NCBI GenBank assembly: GCA_037178675.1
Contig: JAYMGJ010000533.1
Location: 1-49,531, forward strand
DNA from: Scleroderma bovista
Taxonomy: Eukaryota > Basidiomycota > Agaricomycetes > Boletales > Sclerodermataceae
Reading direction: 5' to 3'
DNA length: 49,531 nt
Shown: piece by piece, positions 1-12,022 of the stretch
Position numbering within the stretch: the stretch's first letter is position 1
How the letters are laid out: each line of letters opens with the position of its first letter
The notes under the pieces: generated by a model
Databases searched by the model: none
The model's input: the letters and a program-made list of their open reading frames with translations, nothing else
What the model was told of the DNA's origin: nothing
Program-made: the position numbers and the translations under genes

Positions 1-674
1 CGTCTTTCGAAGGGTTTTGGGGGTTCGTCAGCTTGACAAATTACAAAGACGGTCTCACGAGTTCGGCATGGACGAAGTCGGCTTAGAGCCCATTGGTTAG
101 TATTTTCACAGATGGAAGATACGTTGGCTGGAGACTTCTGGTCGCCCTCATCTTCGTTGTCGTCGTTGTGGCCGAATAGGTCAACAGACACATTCAGAAC
201 AGCCTGCTGTTCTCCACCTTCCATGTCCTCCCACCTGTTTTCTCGCCATTGACGAGATGAAAGGACATCTACGGAGGTTCGAGACACCATTGTCCTGCAC
301 TTTGACAAGTTACCCCTCAATCTATCTACAGCAAGTCCTCCATCAGTACAAAACGAAGAGAAGTTAATATTAACGTAGTCGGCCTGACCTGACCGTTTGG
401 ACAAACCGGCACGGGGATGGTCAATGACATCAAAAAGGTTTACCAGGAACGCTATCAGGATTACTTGTTGTGATATTGTTGCAATTCCCTTGCTTGCAGA
501 GCAAGGGTTCTGGGAGTTCGTTAAATCGTGAGAACCTGCCGGTTTGGAAAATGTTCCCTTTTCTGGACGAGCGTGAGAAATAGAAAGTTTGCCCCTTTTT
601 GGAGAGGTTGTCTTGAGCCTGGCCCTCGCTATTTGCTTTCGCCTTCTTCCATTCTTGAGTCTTGCATCTCTCCA
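1..674 (-). CDS. Partial open frame running off the left edge, unknown product
   Basis: On the minus strand one frame stays open from 674 to base 1, about 224 codons, and has no stop before the window edge. The first in-frame stop upstream (TGA on the minus strand) is at 675-677. An in-frame ATG lies at 288-290, so at least 96 codons could be a start-proximal exon. The upstream half is basic and Lys/Arg-rich. The ATG-proximal half is acidic, with an Asp/Glu/Asn-rich stretch at about 130-165. I do not recognise the family. It may be one exon of a larger gene or a chance open frame. Introns cannot be excluded, and the copia element lies 0.5 kb upstream of this frame. Confidence 0.3.
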
Positions 675-677
675 TCA

Positions 678-1134
678 TACTCTCTTGTCCTCACCATCTT
701 CTTCCCTTAATTTTTGCTACCTCCCTCTTTCACTTCTTCTCCATTGCTCTTTCATTTCCATGTTGAGCTCTTTTACATAATTGATCATCTTCTGCAAGTA
801 GTTGCGAGCTATGTGGTGATTGGAATATTTTGGCATTGATATCCCTCAGCAGTTGTATGGTTGATTTACCTTAACTCTGCAAGAGTGTGACATAGAGGTT
901 GGACAGGCTAAGGCCCCTGTAGGTGATTTTTCTATATCCACTACAACGTACAGGATTGTTTGACATTTCGACTGATAGTCCATGAATGTGTATGCCACCA
1001 TAACAGGAAATTGACCATTCACCATGGTTGTTTACCATTGTTGTTGACAACTCACACTTGCATGGACTTTGTAGTGAGTTCAACAGGTATGATGGCTTCA
1101 TCTAGACCTTCTAATGGCATGGCCCACATGCACT
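678..1134. other. Gene-free stretch, nothing supported
   Basis: There is a pyrimidine-rich run at about 640-760 (many CTT/TCC words) and then ordinary sequence up to the copia insertion point. I find no convincing coding, RNA or repeat feature. Confidence 0.4.
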
Positions 1135-1139
1135 CTAAC
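1135..1139. repeat. Target site duplication, left copy (CTAAC)
   Basis: The five bases CTAAC directly before the 5' LTR are repeated directly after the 3' LTR at 6427-6431. Five bp is the usual duplication length for Ty1/copia integrases. It fixes both element boundaries. Confidence 0.92.
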
Positions 1140-1509
1140 TGTTGAAATTGGCAAGTCGTTCGTAGCAGTATCTTGCTAATTGACGTGTTCACTCTAGTCG
1201 CGAGATACTGTCCGCAAAACGATTACATAACATACGCTCCGTCAACCTACAATACGATTCGGAGCGCGGTTCGTTTCTTTATTGTGTTTCTAGTCTCACT
1301 CTTTCCTTGTAACATGTCTAGGTTACTGTTGTACTGTCCAACACGGTCTCACGTACTGTACAGCGCGGATCCAACATCCGCGCCTTGTTGTTTCATTCTT
1401 TGTTCTATTAGCTCGTATATATAGTCTCGTACTGTAGAGCCCCCACCTCAGACGTTTGTCGCTGTATCGCGCGCGACTGAGCTTTTCCCGCACTCGTATA
1501 GATCTTTTA
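1140..1509 (+). repeat. 5' LTR (370 bp)
   Basis: It matches the 3' LTR at 6060-6426 along its whole length. It starts TGTTGAAATTGG and ends TTTTA instead of the common CA. A TATA-like TATATATAG lies at about 1416-1424, followed about 30 nt later by a plausible transcription start region. Relative to the 3' LTR it carries one extra ATC triplet near 1374. Confidence 0.95.
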
Positions 1510-1526
1510 GGTTATGAGCCCTGCGC
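1510..1526 (+). other. Primer binding site, half-tRNA initiator Met
   Basis: GGTTATGAGCCCTGCGC follows the LTR with no spacer. It is the reverse complement of the anticodon stem-loop of eukaryotic initiator tRNA-Met (GCGCAGGGCTCATAACC, containing the CAU anticodon), not of the tRNA 3' end. Drosophila copia and yeast Ty5 are known to prime from an internally cleaved initiator tRNA in this way. Confidence 0.85.
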
Positions 1527-1585
1527 TTTAATAGCCTTGAAATCAACGTCTCACCTATCTTTCGATATTCTCGCTGCACGAAACC

Positions 1586-4500
1586 ATGGCCACTGCCATC
1601 CCCATTACCACTGATACCCTCCCGGGTAACATCCCGAAGCTTGACATCAAAGGTGCCAACTGGGCGATCTTCTCGCTCCGTTTCCGGACCACTGTCGAAG
1701 CAAAGGAGTTGTGGTCGCACTTTGACGGAACCTCCGCACGTCCTGTCAGTACTACCAGCACTGCCACCGACGGAACTGTGACCACAACACCCCCGGATGC
1801 TGATGAGCTTGCAAAATGGCAGAAGAGCGAGAATATGGCAAAACACTTGCTTACCCAACGAATTCCTGACTCCACTGCCCTCTGAGTACGGAGTCTCGAT
1901 AACGTTGAGGCTATGTGGAACGAAATCGTTCGTGAGTATACAGAGAAAGGAGCTTATGCTCAGACAGACCTCCGAATGAAGTTTTTGGGCTCGCAGTGCC
2001 CTGTCGATGGCGATGTCCGCCAGTTCTTGGACGATTTGCGTACGAAGAGAGACGAGTTAGCTGCCGTCGGCGTACAGATCGAAGAAAAGGATTATCGATT
2101 GACTATCATTCAATCACTTCCGAAATACCTCGCCAGCTTCGCGTCTGGGCAACTGGCGACTGCTCGTCTGTACAGTCAAACAAAGACAATTGATCCCGAC
2201 ATTCTCATTTCCCTGATTATCGAAGAGTCAGAGCGACGCGGTCGCAAGGAGACTCGGTACTTACGCACGAAACAGAAGGCTCGCGATGGCGATGAAGCCT
2301 TGGCTGTGGCTCCTGGGAATTTTTCCAGCCGGGGGCGAGGGAACTGGAGGGATGGACGACAAGGGAACAGCTCCGCAGGACCCACCCGCCAGCATGGTCC
2401 ATGTTGGAACTGTGGATCGAGAGAGCACTTCAAGTCTCGATGCCCCAAACCTGATAAGTCAGCGAGCCGAAGCACCGCTGATGACGCTAAGAAGGACTCA
2501 GCTAATGCGGCTACATTCGACTCGGAAGAGGAGGGAGCATTTTCGGTGATTGCTCTGGGCGACCTTGACTTGCTGAGCGATACTTCCGATGGCGATGACG
2601 AAGAAAGGTGGAACTATGTTTCATCTGAGGAGGATTGTTTCAGTGAGATGGGAGATACAGACGAAGGAGGAGAGAGCTTACCTCCTGGTGATGTCACCTT
2701 TGATGACAACCCTGCTGAATTCCCCTCAGATTCCGCGAGTCTGGTGCATGATAGCCAGATTAGCGCGCCCGTTGTTGAGCTCTATGATTCCGGCTCCATG
2801 CGTCATATCTCGCCGTATAAAGACAAGTTCACGTCTCTCACGGATATCCCACCAAAATCATTCTCGGCCGCCAATAAACAGTCCTTCGACGCTACTGCAG
2901 TCGGTGACTTGGTCATTGATGTGCCTAACGGGTATGACACGACCAAGCTCATACTCACCGAAGTCTTGTTTTCGCCTGCAGTGGGCTACACTCTGGTGTC
3001 CATTGGGCGTCTCGACCAGCTTGGATATTCTGTCACCTTTGCCGACGGAACTTGTACCATTCGCAGCCCTGACGACGATGTCATTGGGTGCGTGCCTAAG
3101 TCCCAGGCAGGACTTTATCGTGTCATCCACACCGGTGGGGATGACAGTGCGAATGCGGTCGAGACTGTTACTGTCATGGAGCTTCATCGCAGAATGGGAC
3201 ATATCTCGCCGACCGTTGCTCGCCGCTTGGCAGAAAATGGACTTGTATCAGGCTTGAAGTTTGATTTGTCGAAAGACGAACCTACCTTCTGTGAGGCCTG
3301 TGTCTATGCGAAGGCCACCAGGAAGCCCGTCGCCAAGGAGCGTGCTGGCGAGCGTGCCAAAGAATTTGCTGCTGAGGTGCATACAGATGTATGGGGACCA
3401 GCTCCCGTCCAAACCCTTGGAGGACGACGTTACTATATCACGTTCACAGATGACAAGACCCGCCTCACGTACCTGCATCTCCTCCGCCAGAAGAGCGAAG
3501 CCTTTACCGCCTACCAGCAGTTCGAGGCTTGGTGCCGTACCCAGCACGGTGTCGCTGTCAAGGCACTGCACTCCGATCGTGGCGGAGAGTACCTTGGAAA
3601 GGAGTTTATTATGTATCTCAAGGCAGCTGGAACGAAGCAAAAGCTTACCGTTCATGACACTCCGCAGCACAACGGCGTCGCTGAGCGTCTCAACCATACC
3701 TTGCTGGAGAAAGTCAGAGCCATGCTACACGAGAGCGGCTTACCTCGTACGCTATGGGGCGAGGCTGTCCGCCATGCCGTCTGGCTGAAGAATCGGACGC
3801 CAACAAAAGCACTCGAGGGCGGGACGCCTCTCGAGGCTGCCACTGGGCAGAAGCCTGACCTTAGCCGAGCACGCATATGGGGCTCGCGTGTCTGGGTGCG
3901 TGTTGAAGGGGGAACTAAGCTGGGTGGGCGCGTTGTGGAAGGTCGCTGGGTGGGCATTGATGACGACAGCCCTAATGGTTGTCGTGTCTACTGGCCTGAA
4001 AAATGTTCTGTCTCTGTCGAGCGGAACGTGTACTGGGACCCGACCTCTGCTGAGCCGTTATCTCGCGAGGGGGAGCAAGAAGAGAGTAACTTACCTAACG
4101 CGATACTAACGGCTCCACCCCCAGTTCCAGTAACGAGAGCTGTACCGCCCGCCCCTGTTATCCCGATTCCTCTCAAGGTTGCACCACCTCCAGATGACCC
4201 GCCTGTCGAAAAGCGAGTCCGTAAGCCCAGCCAACGCGTTGCTGACATTCTTGCAGGTCAGGGCAATATAGGTCGACGTGGCCAACCCACTGTACCACGA
4301 GGCGTGCAGCTCCCGACTGAGATCGCAGAATCCGTCATCCTCCCTGGACTCACCAACCCCCTTGACGACGACAACCTCGCAGCAGCGTATCTCATGACGG
4401 TTGTCGAGGACACAGACGATGTCTTGTGTGCCATCGATCTTGCCATGATGATGGAGACAGCCACCGCCGAGTCTGAGGCCCTAGAGCCTAGCTCATTGGC

Positions 4501-6052
4501 TGAAGCCCGCCGTCGCCCAGATTGGTTGCAGTGGGAGGCAGGCATAAAGGAGGAGTTAGCGACTTTGCAGGCAGCCGGCACCTGGGAACTTGTTGACGTA
4601 CCTCGCGGCGCCAACATAGTCGGATCCAAGTGGGTCTTCCACGCGAAGAAGGACGCTGCAGGCAATGTGGTCCGCCACAAAGCCCGACTCGTTGCCCAGG
4701 GATACTCACAGGTCGAAGGTGTTGATTACTTCGACACTTTTGCCCCAGTCGCAACGCTTGCGTCTATTCAAACAGTCCTCGCTATGGCAGCACGATCAGA
4801 CCTGGAGCTTCATCAGATCGACATCAAGGGCGCATACCTGAACGGGACACTCACCGACGACGAAGTCATTTACATGCGTCAGCCACCCGGTTTCGAGTCT
4901 GCTGACCACCCCCACAAAGTCTGCCGTCTTTGAAAGACGTTGTATGGCTTAAAACAAAGCGGTCGTCGCTGGTATCAGCGGCTGGTGGAGATCCTCGTCG
5001 ATGAAATGGGTTTCACCCAATGTTCTGTCGACCAGGCTGTTTACTTCAGGCGCCGCAAGCCTGGTGAGCTCGTTATCGTTGTCGTGCATGTCGATGATTG
5101 CACCATTGCTGCTACATCCCTGAAGGAGATTAATGAATTCAAGCGCGACATAAGGAAGCACGTGGAGATCACTGACCTCGGCGAACTCCACTGGCTGTTG
5201 GGGATTGAGGTGACGAGAAACAGAGACGAACATACCGTCGCGTTGTGTCAACGACCCTACATCGAGTCAATTGCCCGCCGTTTCGGTTTCGACGAGCTCA
5301 AGCCCGTGTCGAACCCGATGGAACCGAGCACTAAATTGCACTCAGGTCAGTCACCGTCGACTGGCGCTGAATACGCTGCAATGCGTCACATACCTTATCG
5401 CAAAGCCGTTGGCTCGCTCATGTATGCTTCCCTCGCCACTCGTCCCGACATTTCGTATGCTGTGACCACTGTCTCGCGTTTCTTGAATAACCCTGGAATG
5501 CCTCACTGGGAGGCCGTCAGACGAATTTATCGTTACCTACTTGGGACGAAAGATTTGAGACTCACGTACGGAGGAGCGCCGAGCGCGCTGGTCGGCTATG
5601 CGGACGCAGATGGCAGCATGGCAGAGGATCGCAAAGCGATCTCTGGGTATGCTTTCTTGATCGATGGCGGCGCTGTATCGTGGTCTTCCAAAAAGCAGGA
5701 GATTGTTTCGTTGTCAACGACGGAGAGCGAGTACGTGGCCGCAACGCACGCAGCCAAGGAGGCTTTATGGCTGCGGTCGCTCATCGGAGAGCTGTTTTCG
5801 CCATTCGACGAACCCACCACGTTGTTTTCTGATAATCAGTCAGCTATCGCGCTATCGAAAGACCATCAGTATCACGCACGCACCAAACATATCGACATCC
5901 GTTTCCATTTCATCCGCTGGGTCGTGGAGAACGGAAAGATCCGCCTCATTTACTGCCCTACCGCTGATATGGTTGCCGATACCCTGACGAAAGCCCTTCT
6001 GTCCCCCAAAGTGAAGCACTTTGCTGTTGAACTCGGCCTACGTCCGACTTGA
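1586..6052 (+). pseudogene. Copia gag-pol polyprotein, broken by two in-frame TGA stops
   Basis: It is a single frame of 1,489 codons from ATG 1586 to TGA 6050-6052. In order: gag; a zinc knuckle CX2CX4HX4C (CWNCGSREHFKSRC) near 2403-2444; an aspartic protease core LYDSGS near 2779; a GAG-pre-integrase HHCC motif near 3177-3303; integrase with its D, D and E in HTDVWGP, HSDRGGEY and GVAERLN; reverse transcriptase starting about 4500 with KWVFHAKKD, DIKGAYLNG and the VHVDD active site near 5086; RNase H with a D-E-D core (YADADGS, TESEYVAA, SDNQSA). TGA codons at 1883-1885 (gag) and 4931-4933 (just before YGLKQS in RT) interrupt it, and the reading frame is unchanged on either side. Both could come from CGA by one C-to-T change. 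No frameshift was seen. Confidence 0.93.
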
Positions 6053-6059
6053 GGGGGAG
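6051..6059 (+). other. Polypurine tract
   Basis: GAGGGGGAG sits directly before the 3' LTR and overlaps the pol stop codon. It is the expected plus-strand primer site. Confidence 0.85.
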
Positions 6060-6426
6060 TGTTGAAATTGGCAAGTCGTTCGTAGCGGTATCTTGCTAAT
6101 TGACACATTCACTCTAGTCGCGAGATACTGTCCGCGAAACGATTACATAACATACGCTCTGTCAACCTACAATACGATTCGGAGCGCAGTTCGTTTCTTT
6201 ATTGTGTTTCTAGTCTCACTCTTTCCTTGTAACATGTCTAGGTTACTGTTGTACTGTCCAACACGGTCTCACGTACTGTACAGCGCGGATCCAACCGCGC
6301 CTTGTTGTTTCATTCTTTGTTCTATTAGCTCATATATATAGTCTCGTACTGTAGAGCCCCCACCTCAGACGTTTGTCGCTGTATCGTGCGCGACTGAGCT
6401 TTTCCCGCACTCGTATAGATCTTTTA
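6060..6426 (+). repeat. 3' LTR (367 bp)
   Basis: It pairs with 1140-1509. Nine substitutions separate the two, all transitions. A 3-bp deletion lies near 6294. It keeps the TATA-like box at about 6335-6341. Confidence 0.95.
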
Positions 6427-6431
6427 CTAAC
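6427..6431. repeat. Target site duplication, right copy (CTAAC)
   Basis: Identical to 1135-1139. It marks the right boundary of the copia insertion. Confidence 0.92.
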
Positions 6432-7870
6432 TTCACCAAAAGGTATGGTATGTTCTTCAACATAATTTCTCATTTTTCCTCTGAGAAACTTTCCTCAGAG
6501 TGCAGTATTATGTCCATGATAGTTCTGGCATTCTGTGTGTGCTGTTTGTAATATCTATGTCTGTCTTCGTGCAAGTATGTAGTAGTAATTATCACCTTCA
6601 TTCAAATACTTTGAGCTTGTGCTTTTGCCATTGCTGGCTACATCTGAGAACACAAACTAGCAATGCTGAAAGGCAATTCCCTCCAGCCCGAGGCAAGTGA
6701 CCTACATAACTCACAATCTCGTTACCTCTAACTATGTATAGCTCTAATAATTGCATGGAGCAATTCGACTGTGCTTACCAATGTTCACCTCGGCTACAGA
6801 TGCAGCAGATGTTATAAGGCAGATAGTGTGGGAAATACCACTTGAAGAGGTCAATAGTAGTAGTACTATATAGTTGTCTCAGAATAGCTGTAATGAACTT
6901 ATGCCTTGCATCTGCCAAGCAAGGGTTCTGCCGACGCAGGCGGCATTTTGAGTGGAGTATCAATCACTAAAAGACTCAGCACTCAGCAGTTGGTTTCAAA
7001 ATGAAACGCAAACATACTAAACAAGGCCAGCCTCTGTGCCACTCGTCAGATACCCTCAGCGGTATGGCAAGAGAGGATCCACACTGGCTAGTACCAGTAC
7101 TTGTGGTGCTGCACGGGGACGAGAAAAGTGCTGGCGTACTCTCGAAAGGGGACATTCTCGCCCAGCTGGCCTGTGGGAACAGCCTCGAGCGCTGTTGGCT
7201 TCGCTGACAAAGAAGCCTCCTTGTCCCCACCCGCCTTCACCCAGTTTTTCAGACCGTCGGGTTGCTACCAGCTCACACGCTTCGGCCTACTCCCCTCGTA
7301 TGTGGTAGATGGCCATGGTAGTTCACCTAAACAGCCTTAGAAGGCACCACTGAAACCACAAGCGCGTGATATGTATTACAGTGTTGAGAGAAGGGTTGTC
7401 TTGATGGTATGGGTTGAGAACGTACTATGATGGACTATATTTATGTTCGAACAACCAACAAATTCATATGGTTACTGCATGTCTATAATATTGACAACCA
7501 CTCCATATAAGCTTCTCTAGCCATATCAGATCAATGTAAATTTTTGTTCCAATGGCGATTGGCTCTAAAATGATACTCCAAGTATCAGGCCATATATTCT
7601 TAGTAGAATAATCCCCTAGATTATGACATCTCGACACTACCTTACAAATGACTGTGCACCTCATCTCACCATGATAATCATGTGTGCCATATATCATACT
7701 CCAGTGGCAAATTACATTTTTTCCCGAGGGAAGGCAAACACTATGTCTGATTAACTTTGTACTTAGCTGCAGGCTATATTGGTTTCTTGAACTGTTTCCC
7801 GACCTCAGAAAAGACAGGTCATATGTATGAGGCTTACTCGTAGCATGGCAAACACAATGAATTGCGAATG
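6432..7870. other. Gene-free stretch between the copia element and the Plavaka transposase
   Basis: Short overlapping frames occur at about 6976-7340 on both strands, the longest 60-90 codons, none recognisable. The rest, about 7350-7830, is AT-rich with no signal. The right part may be the 3' non-coding end of the Plavaka element, but I could not find its terminal repeat. Confidence 0.35.
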
Positions 7871-10800
7871 CTAATAGTAACTATCGTCCTCGTCCACTTC
7901 CGAATCGTTGGAGACATTTCCCAGGTCCAATTCCTCATCAGTGTTGCTGTCATTCTCGTCATCACTGCACTCAGCCTCCGAGTCAGAGTGCTCCTTGTCC
8001 TCATCCGGGATGTTAGACTCCTCACTTTCTCTATAAGCTTCGACATCAGCTTCGTTGTCCTCGGTAACGCTTAGTGCTGGCACTTGACCCAAGTTGACTG
8101 CACCATGGCCCACGCCTATACCTGCAAAACGGGCAAACATATCACAGTCCGCAAAACTTTGAGGGCCATATTAAATTTCTTTGTGTATAACAGTAAATGC
8201 GAGTAGCTTACATATTCACATAGAACGCTCTCCAATCGTCAACTTCTCCTGGCCGCCTGGAAAGTGATGGCCCACGAGGCATTAGGAGATCAGTGCGGCT
8301 GTCAACGAATGCAGGTATGATATGACAACCCCGAATAACCAGTGAGGGGTCCAAGAAACCAAATGCATCATTACTGTCTGGGACGAAGCCAATCTTTGGA
8401 AGACAGGCCCGTCTAAAGCCCCAACGATGGTCTGGATCCACTCCAAGCCACTGTACCCAGAGGACTTCCATATTTCGCTTTGGCTGACTTACACTTCCCG
8501 GACAGAAGTGGACCTGGACGTGGAAAGCACGCAGGACTTGTGCATACCAGAATGGATGTGCAGTGGGGTTAGTTTCCCTTGACAGTGTCATGATGACACT
8601 GCTGTTGGAGCCAGGTCATATCACGTCTTGATCACGGCGAATATCATAGGTAGTGTAATTGACCCGGAAGATCTTTGACTCGACTATTCGATGGTTTGTT
8701 AACCGAAGACTGTTCCGATCCTCAGGTGAGAAGGATCGTTCATCCCTGTCATAGTCCAGTCCAAGTAGCTGCAAAAGCAGATGATTTTTAAGTTTCTGCA
8801 CGAAATCTGGCTGCCGACCCCATCTCAGAAGCGAGGTTCAGGAAAGTAGCGGAAGTCCATACCTTCATGGCAGGATCATCACGGTACTTTCCAATGAGGT
8901 CTACTAAGCTGAACGTATTGTCACGTTGTGGAATATCTGCCATGACATGGTGGATCTCCGGATCGTCATCGCTTGAATCTGCATCACTAACTTCAGGGTT
9001 CAGGGCTTCATGCTGCCGCCTGAGGACTGTATGCCGCCGCTCCTGCGTAGCGAACTGGCTGACCACATTTTTCTTGTTTGATTGCCCGTAAAACCTCTTG
9101 ATGATTCGATGAGAAAGTTCACCCTACATTTTATATGAATGGAATACGTAGTACAACAATGCAGAGACACACTCACGATTTGGGTGGTGTATGAATCTGT
9201 TGTCCCGAACATCCTTATGGTTCCAACGTAGTCACCCAACGCATGGAACTTGTAGGTATTGATATTGAATGTCTTGCACTGAGGTCCTGACCGTGATGGC
9301 TTCGCTCGCTGGCCAGACTGGAGTTCGGCTACTTCCCGCCTTTGTCGCTGAGCAGCTTCGTTGGGTAGTTCAACGGTTTGAAAGGCTACACATGTGCAGC
9401 TCTGAAATTTTCGGATTTGGTCCGAAAGTCATCGCAAAGACTGCCCCAGTAATTCGAGGGATGTGTCAGTGTGCAGGCGCAGCTTTGCCAGAGCATGCCA
9501 TTCGCACAGGTGGAAGAGGAGTACTTGAACGATTGTATCGTGTTTTTGTGGTAGCAGGCCTTCAAATGCAAGCATCGCACACTAGACATTGCGTGGATAA
9601 GTTCACGTGGCAGCAGAAATAAGTGGTCGCAACAGATACCTGGAGCATGTCTTCGAAATGTCGGGCAGCACACTGCGTGGTATCAGCAATGTTTGACGGA
9701 AATCGACGGATGGTGGAAAGCCCAAAAGATGGAATATTAGAGAATCTAAGAGATGCGTGAAGATGTTAGTCGTTACGTGGTACGGTGCTCACGAATTACA
9801 CTCACCGTTCATTCAGAGTATTCACAAGACTGGGATCTATCGCATGAATGAGGCGTATCAGGTGTCTCAGGACTGTCTTGGCCACTCCAAGCTCAAACTC
9901 GTGTAGTAGATCTACCACGAGCACAGGGAATATGTTGAAACCAAACTGTCCAAGGCACTCGGCAAAGGAGTTCTAGACAAAGAACCAATTGAGCAACAGG
10001 ATGGAAATTGACAATGCAAAAAGGACGCGCACCACAGTTGGTAAAAGTGACTCAGCCTTTAAGAGACGCTCCACAGCCACTCCTTTCAACGGCTTGCCCA
10101 GCTGGTAGATAGCTCGCCTTGCCTCGTGAATCCTGTCTCGTAAGTATGTCCGTGCCAAGGTCAGTCAGATACCCAAGTCAGTGAAAATTCGACTTCAGGA
10201 TTGAACACCGTGGGCACGGGCAATTTCCTTTGTCCTGTAAAGTGGCTAAAATGATCCTGTAATATTGTGTTAGTTCACACTGGGGTATCCGAGTCTGTCA
10301 AGACTCTGATACTTACTTTTCTGGGTAGTCCGCAGAGTATGTGAATATCCGAGGGTAAACTCGCCTCATTACCCCATCAAAGCATTTTACTACTATCCCA
10401 TTCCTATATGCATCAATGAATTCATCGTCCAACAATATTCTCCAGATGGCATGAACAAGCTCACGTTTGCAGTGGGTGAGAAGGTCAGCGTTGTGCTTCT
10501 TTGTTGAAAAGCTCGAGATGAAGCCGTGTATTGATTCTGGAAGCTACATTACGAAGAATATCAGTTACATGACTATAGACGTGTAATATTGGCTTACCTG
10601 AGGAATAAAAGCAATTGGATGACAAGGTCCAACATCTGGTTTGGCTCTGAGATATTTGGATAGATTTCCAAAGAAAAGATATATTGGCCATGCAGATGCA
10701 TGGCCAAACTGTGCGAGGCGTGTTGCATCCGACCAAAACATCATGCCCGCAATTACCCTTTCTAGTTGGCAGTTGTCTTCTCGTCTTTGTTTCATAATTT

Positions 10801-12022
10801 CGTCATGAGCTTGAATCCACGCATCTGATGTGTAAAGTTCGTCATAAACGCGCTGTTCTTCTCCAGTGAGTGGCGATCTCCACATGCGCTTGAAGGGAGT
10901 GAGATGAAATAACTTAGACGACGCCTCTGCAAAAACTGCCCGGACCACAGACGTCAGCGGCCGATATCTCAGTCCCTCGACATTGAATGCCCTTCCGTTC
11001 CCTTCCGGATTCTTCTTCCTGGTTGGAACACTGATTTCGACATTGGTAGTCTTCCATTGGTCAGTGCCAAATGGGTCGTCCTCAGGAAGTGCCCTCTCTG
11101 CAGCATCTAAGCGTGATGTCTCTGTATGGGCATTGAACCCATCCAGTTCAAGGATGTTGAAATCCTCTGCTTGGATCACCTCGCGCACAAGACGATTGAC
11201 TTCTGCAGAAGACTTTTGAGCACTTCCTGTTAATCTCCAGTTCATCAGCCGCCAGATTGACATGTTGGCCCAAGGCCAGGGTGGCGCATGGTTGTCTCTG
11301 AGTGAACTCGGACATTCCTGCCTCACTGCTGGGTCATGCGCGACTTGTTCGAGTACTGAGCGAGTGAAATTGGACAAGTCCTTGGCAGAGAGGAAAGCAT
11401 CCGGGTCATGAGATGGACGGTGGCGATACTCGCGAGCAATACCAAAGAGATTAAAATGAGTGCGGAAAGAATCAAATACATGGAGAATAACCCGTCTGAT
11501 GATAGACGGCTGCTCAGCAGCTATAGGGGGAACAGGTACCGGAGGAGTGGGTAGGATGTCACGGAACCTAGCAGGCAAACAATGTGCACGAGGGGGAAGT
11601 ATTTCATTTGGTGGGTCCGGTCCTATGATTGGGCTGGAGGCGGGAGATCCAAGTCCAACAGCGTTCACCAGATCCAATGAAGGAGTATCACCCAAGGATG
11701 GACATGCTATGCGCATGCTAGTGCCGGCAGAAGTAGCTTCAGTAGTCTCCATGTACTGCGCTTGTGAATCAGACATTACTTGACCACAACAACGGATGAC
11801 ACTCACCTCGTCACCATGACTTGGATTGGTTGAAGCATGGCAATCCGGATCCAATCTCAGACGCTTCCTGGGTGGTTCTCCATTTGCCACAGGTTGGGTA
11901 CTCGATTTAATAGCATGGGAATGGAGCTGGTGTTGGTAGGATGGACAGGAAGTACGGTGCTGGGCCAGGTACCCTGTAAAGGTGCGATTACAATGAGTTG
12001 AACACTTGAAAGTTGTTGACAT
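7871..12022 (-). pseudogene. Plavaka-type (CACTA-related) DNA transposase, decayed
   Basis: The start at 12022 gives MSTTFKC and a CX3C...HX4C zinc finger. Exons I can place: 11807-12022, 10598-11760, 10317-10543, then up to 10256, about 9806-9974, further pieces through 9200, and 8212-8618 and 7871-8156 at the end. Typical family stretches are present: DELYTSDAW, ERVIAGMMFWSDAT and WPIYLFFGNLSKYLRAKP in exon 2; YPRIFTYSADYPEK in exon 3; NCPCPRC; FNIFPVLVVDLLHEFELG; LCEWHALAKLRLHTD; YKFHALGDYVGTIRMFGTTD. The C-terminus is an Asp/Glu/Ser-rich acidic tail, usual for these proteins. Disabling marks: in-frame TGA at 10178-10180, 9429-9431 and 8616-8618, and an apparent one-base frameshift near 10155-10162. 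Terminal inverted repeats were not found. Confidence 0.88.

Larger units (their letters stand above)
1140..6426 (+). mobile_element. Ty1/copia LTR retrotransposon, full length
   Basis: The element is 5,287 bp. It has two LTRs (370 and 367 bp) starting TGTTG and ending TTTTA, a perfect 5-bp target duplication, a primer binding site directly after the 5' LTR, one gag-pol frame and a purine tract directly before the 3' LTR. The domain order gag, protease, integrase, reverse transcriptase, RNase H is that of copia rather than gypsy. The LTRs differ at nine bases plus one 3-bp gap, about 2.5%, so the insertion is fairly recent. Two in-frame stops make this copy unlikely to be autonomous. It interrupts a sequence whose former identity I cannot tell. 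Confidence 0.96.

Noticed and set aside
490..515. Helitron 3' end (hairpin followed by CTGG)
   Set aside because: The hairpin is short, the following base is not T, and no Rep/helicase or TC 5' end is present.
4258..4680. Minus-strand frames inside the copia gag-pol (140 aa, 149 aa and others)
   Set aside because: Shadows of the polyprotein in a GC-rich coding region. No independent signature.
7001..7207. 68-codon plus frame after the copia element
   Set aside because: Overlaps a longer antisense frame and two other frames. No family, intron or promoter support.
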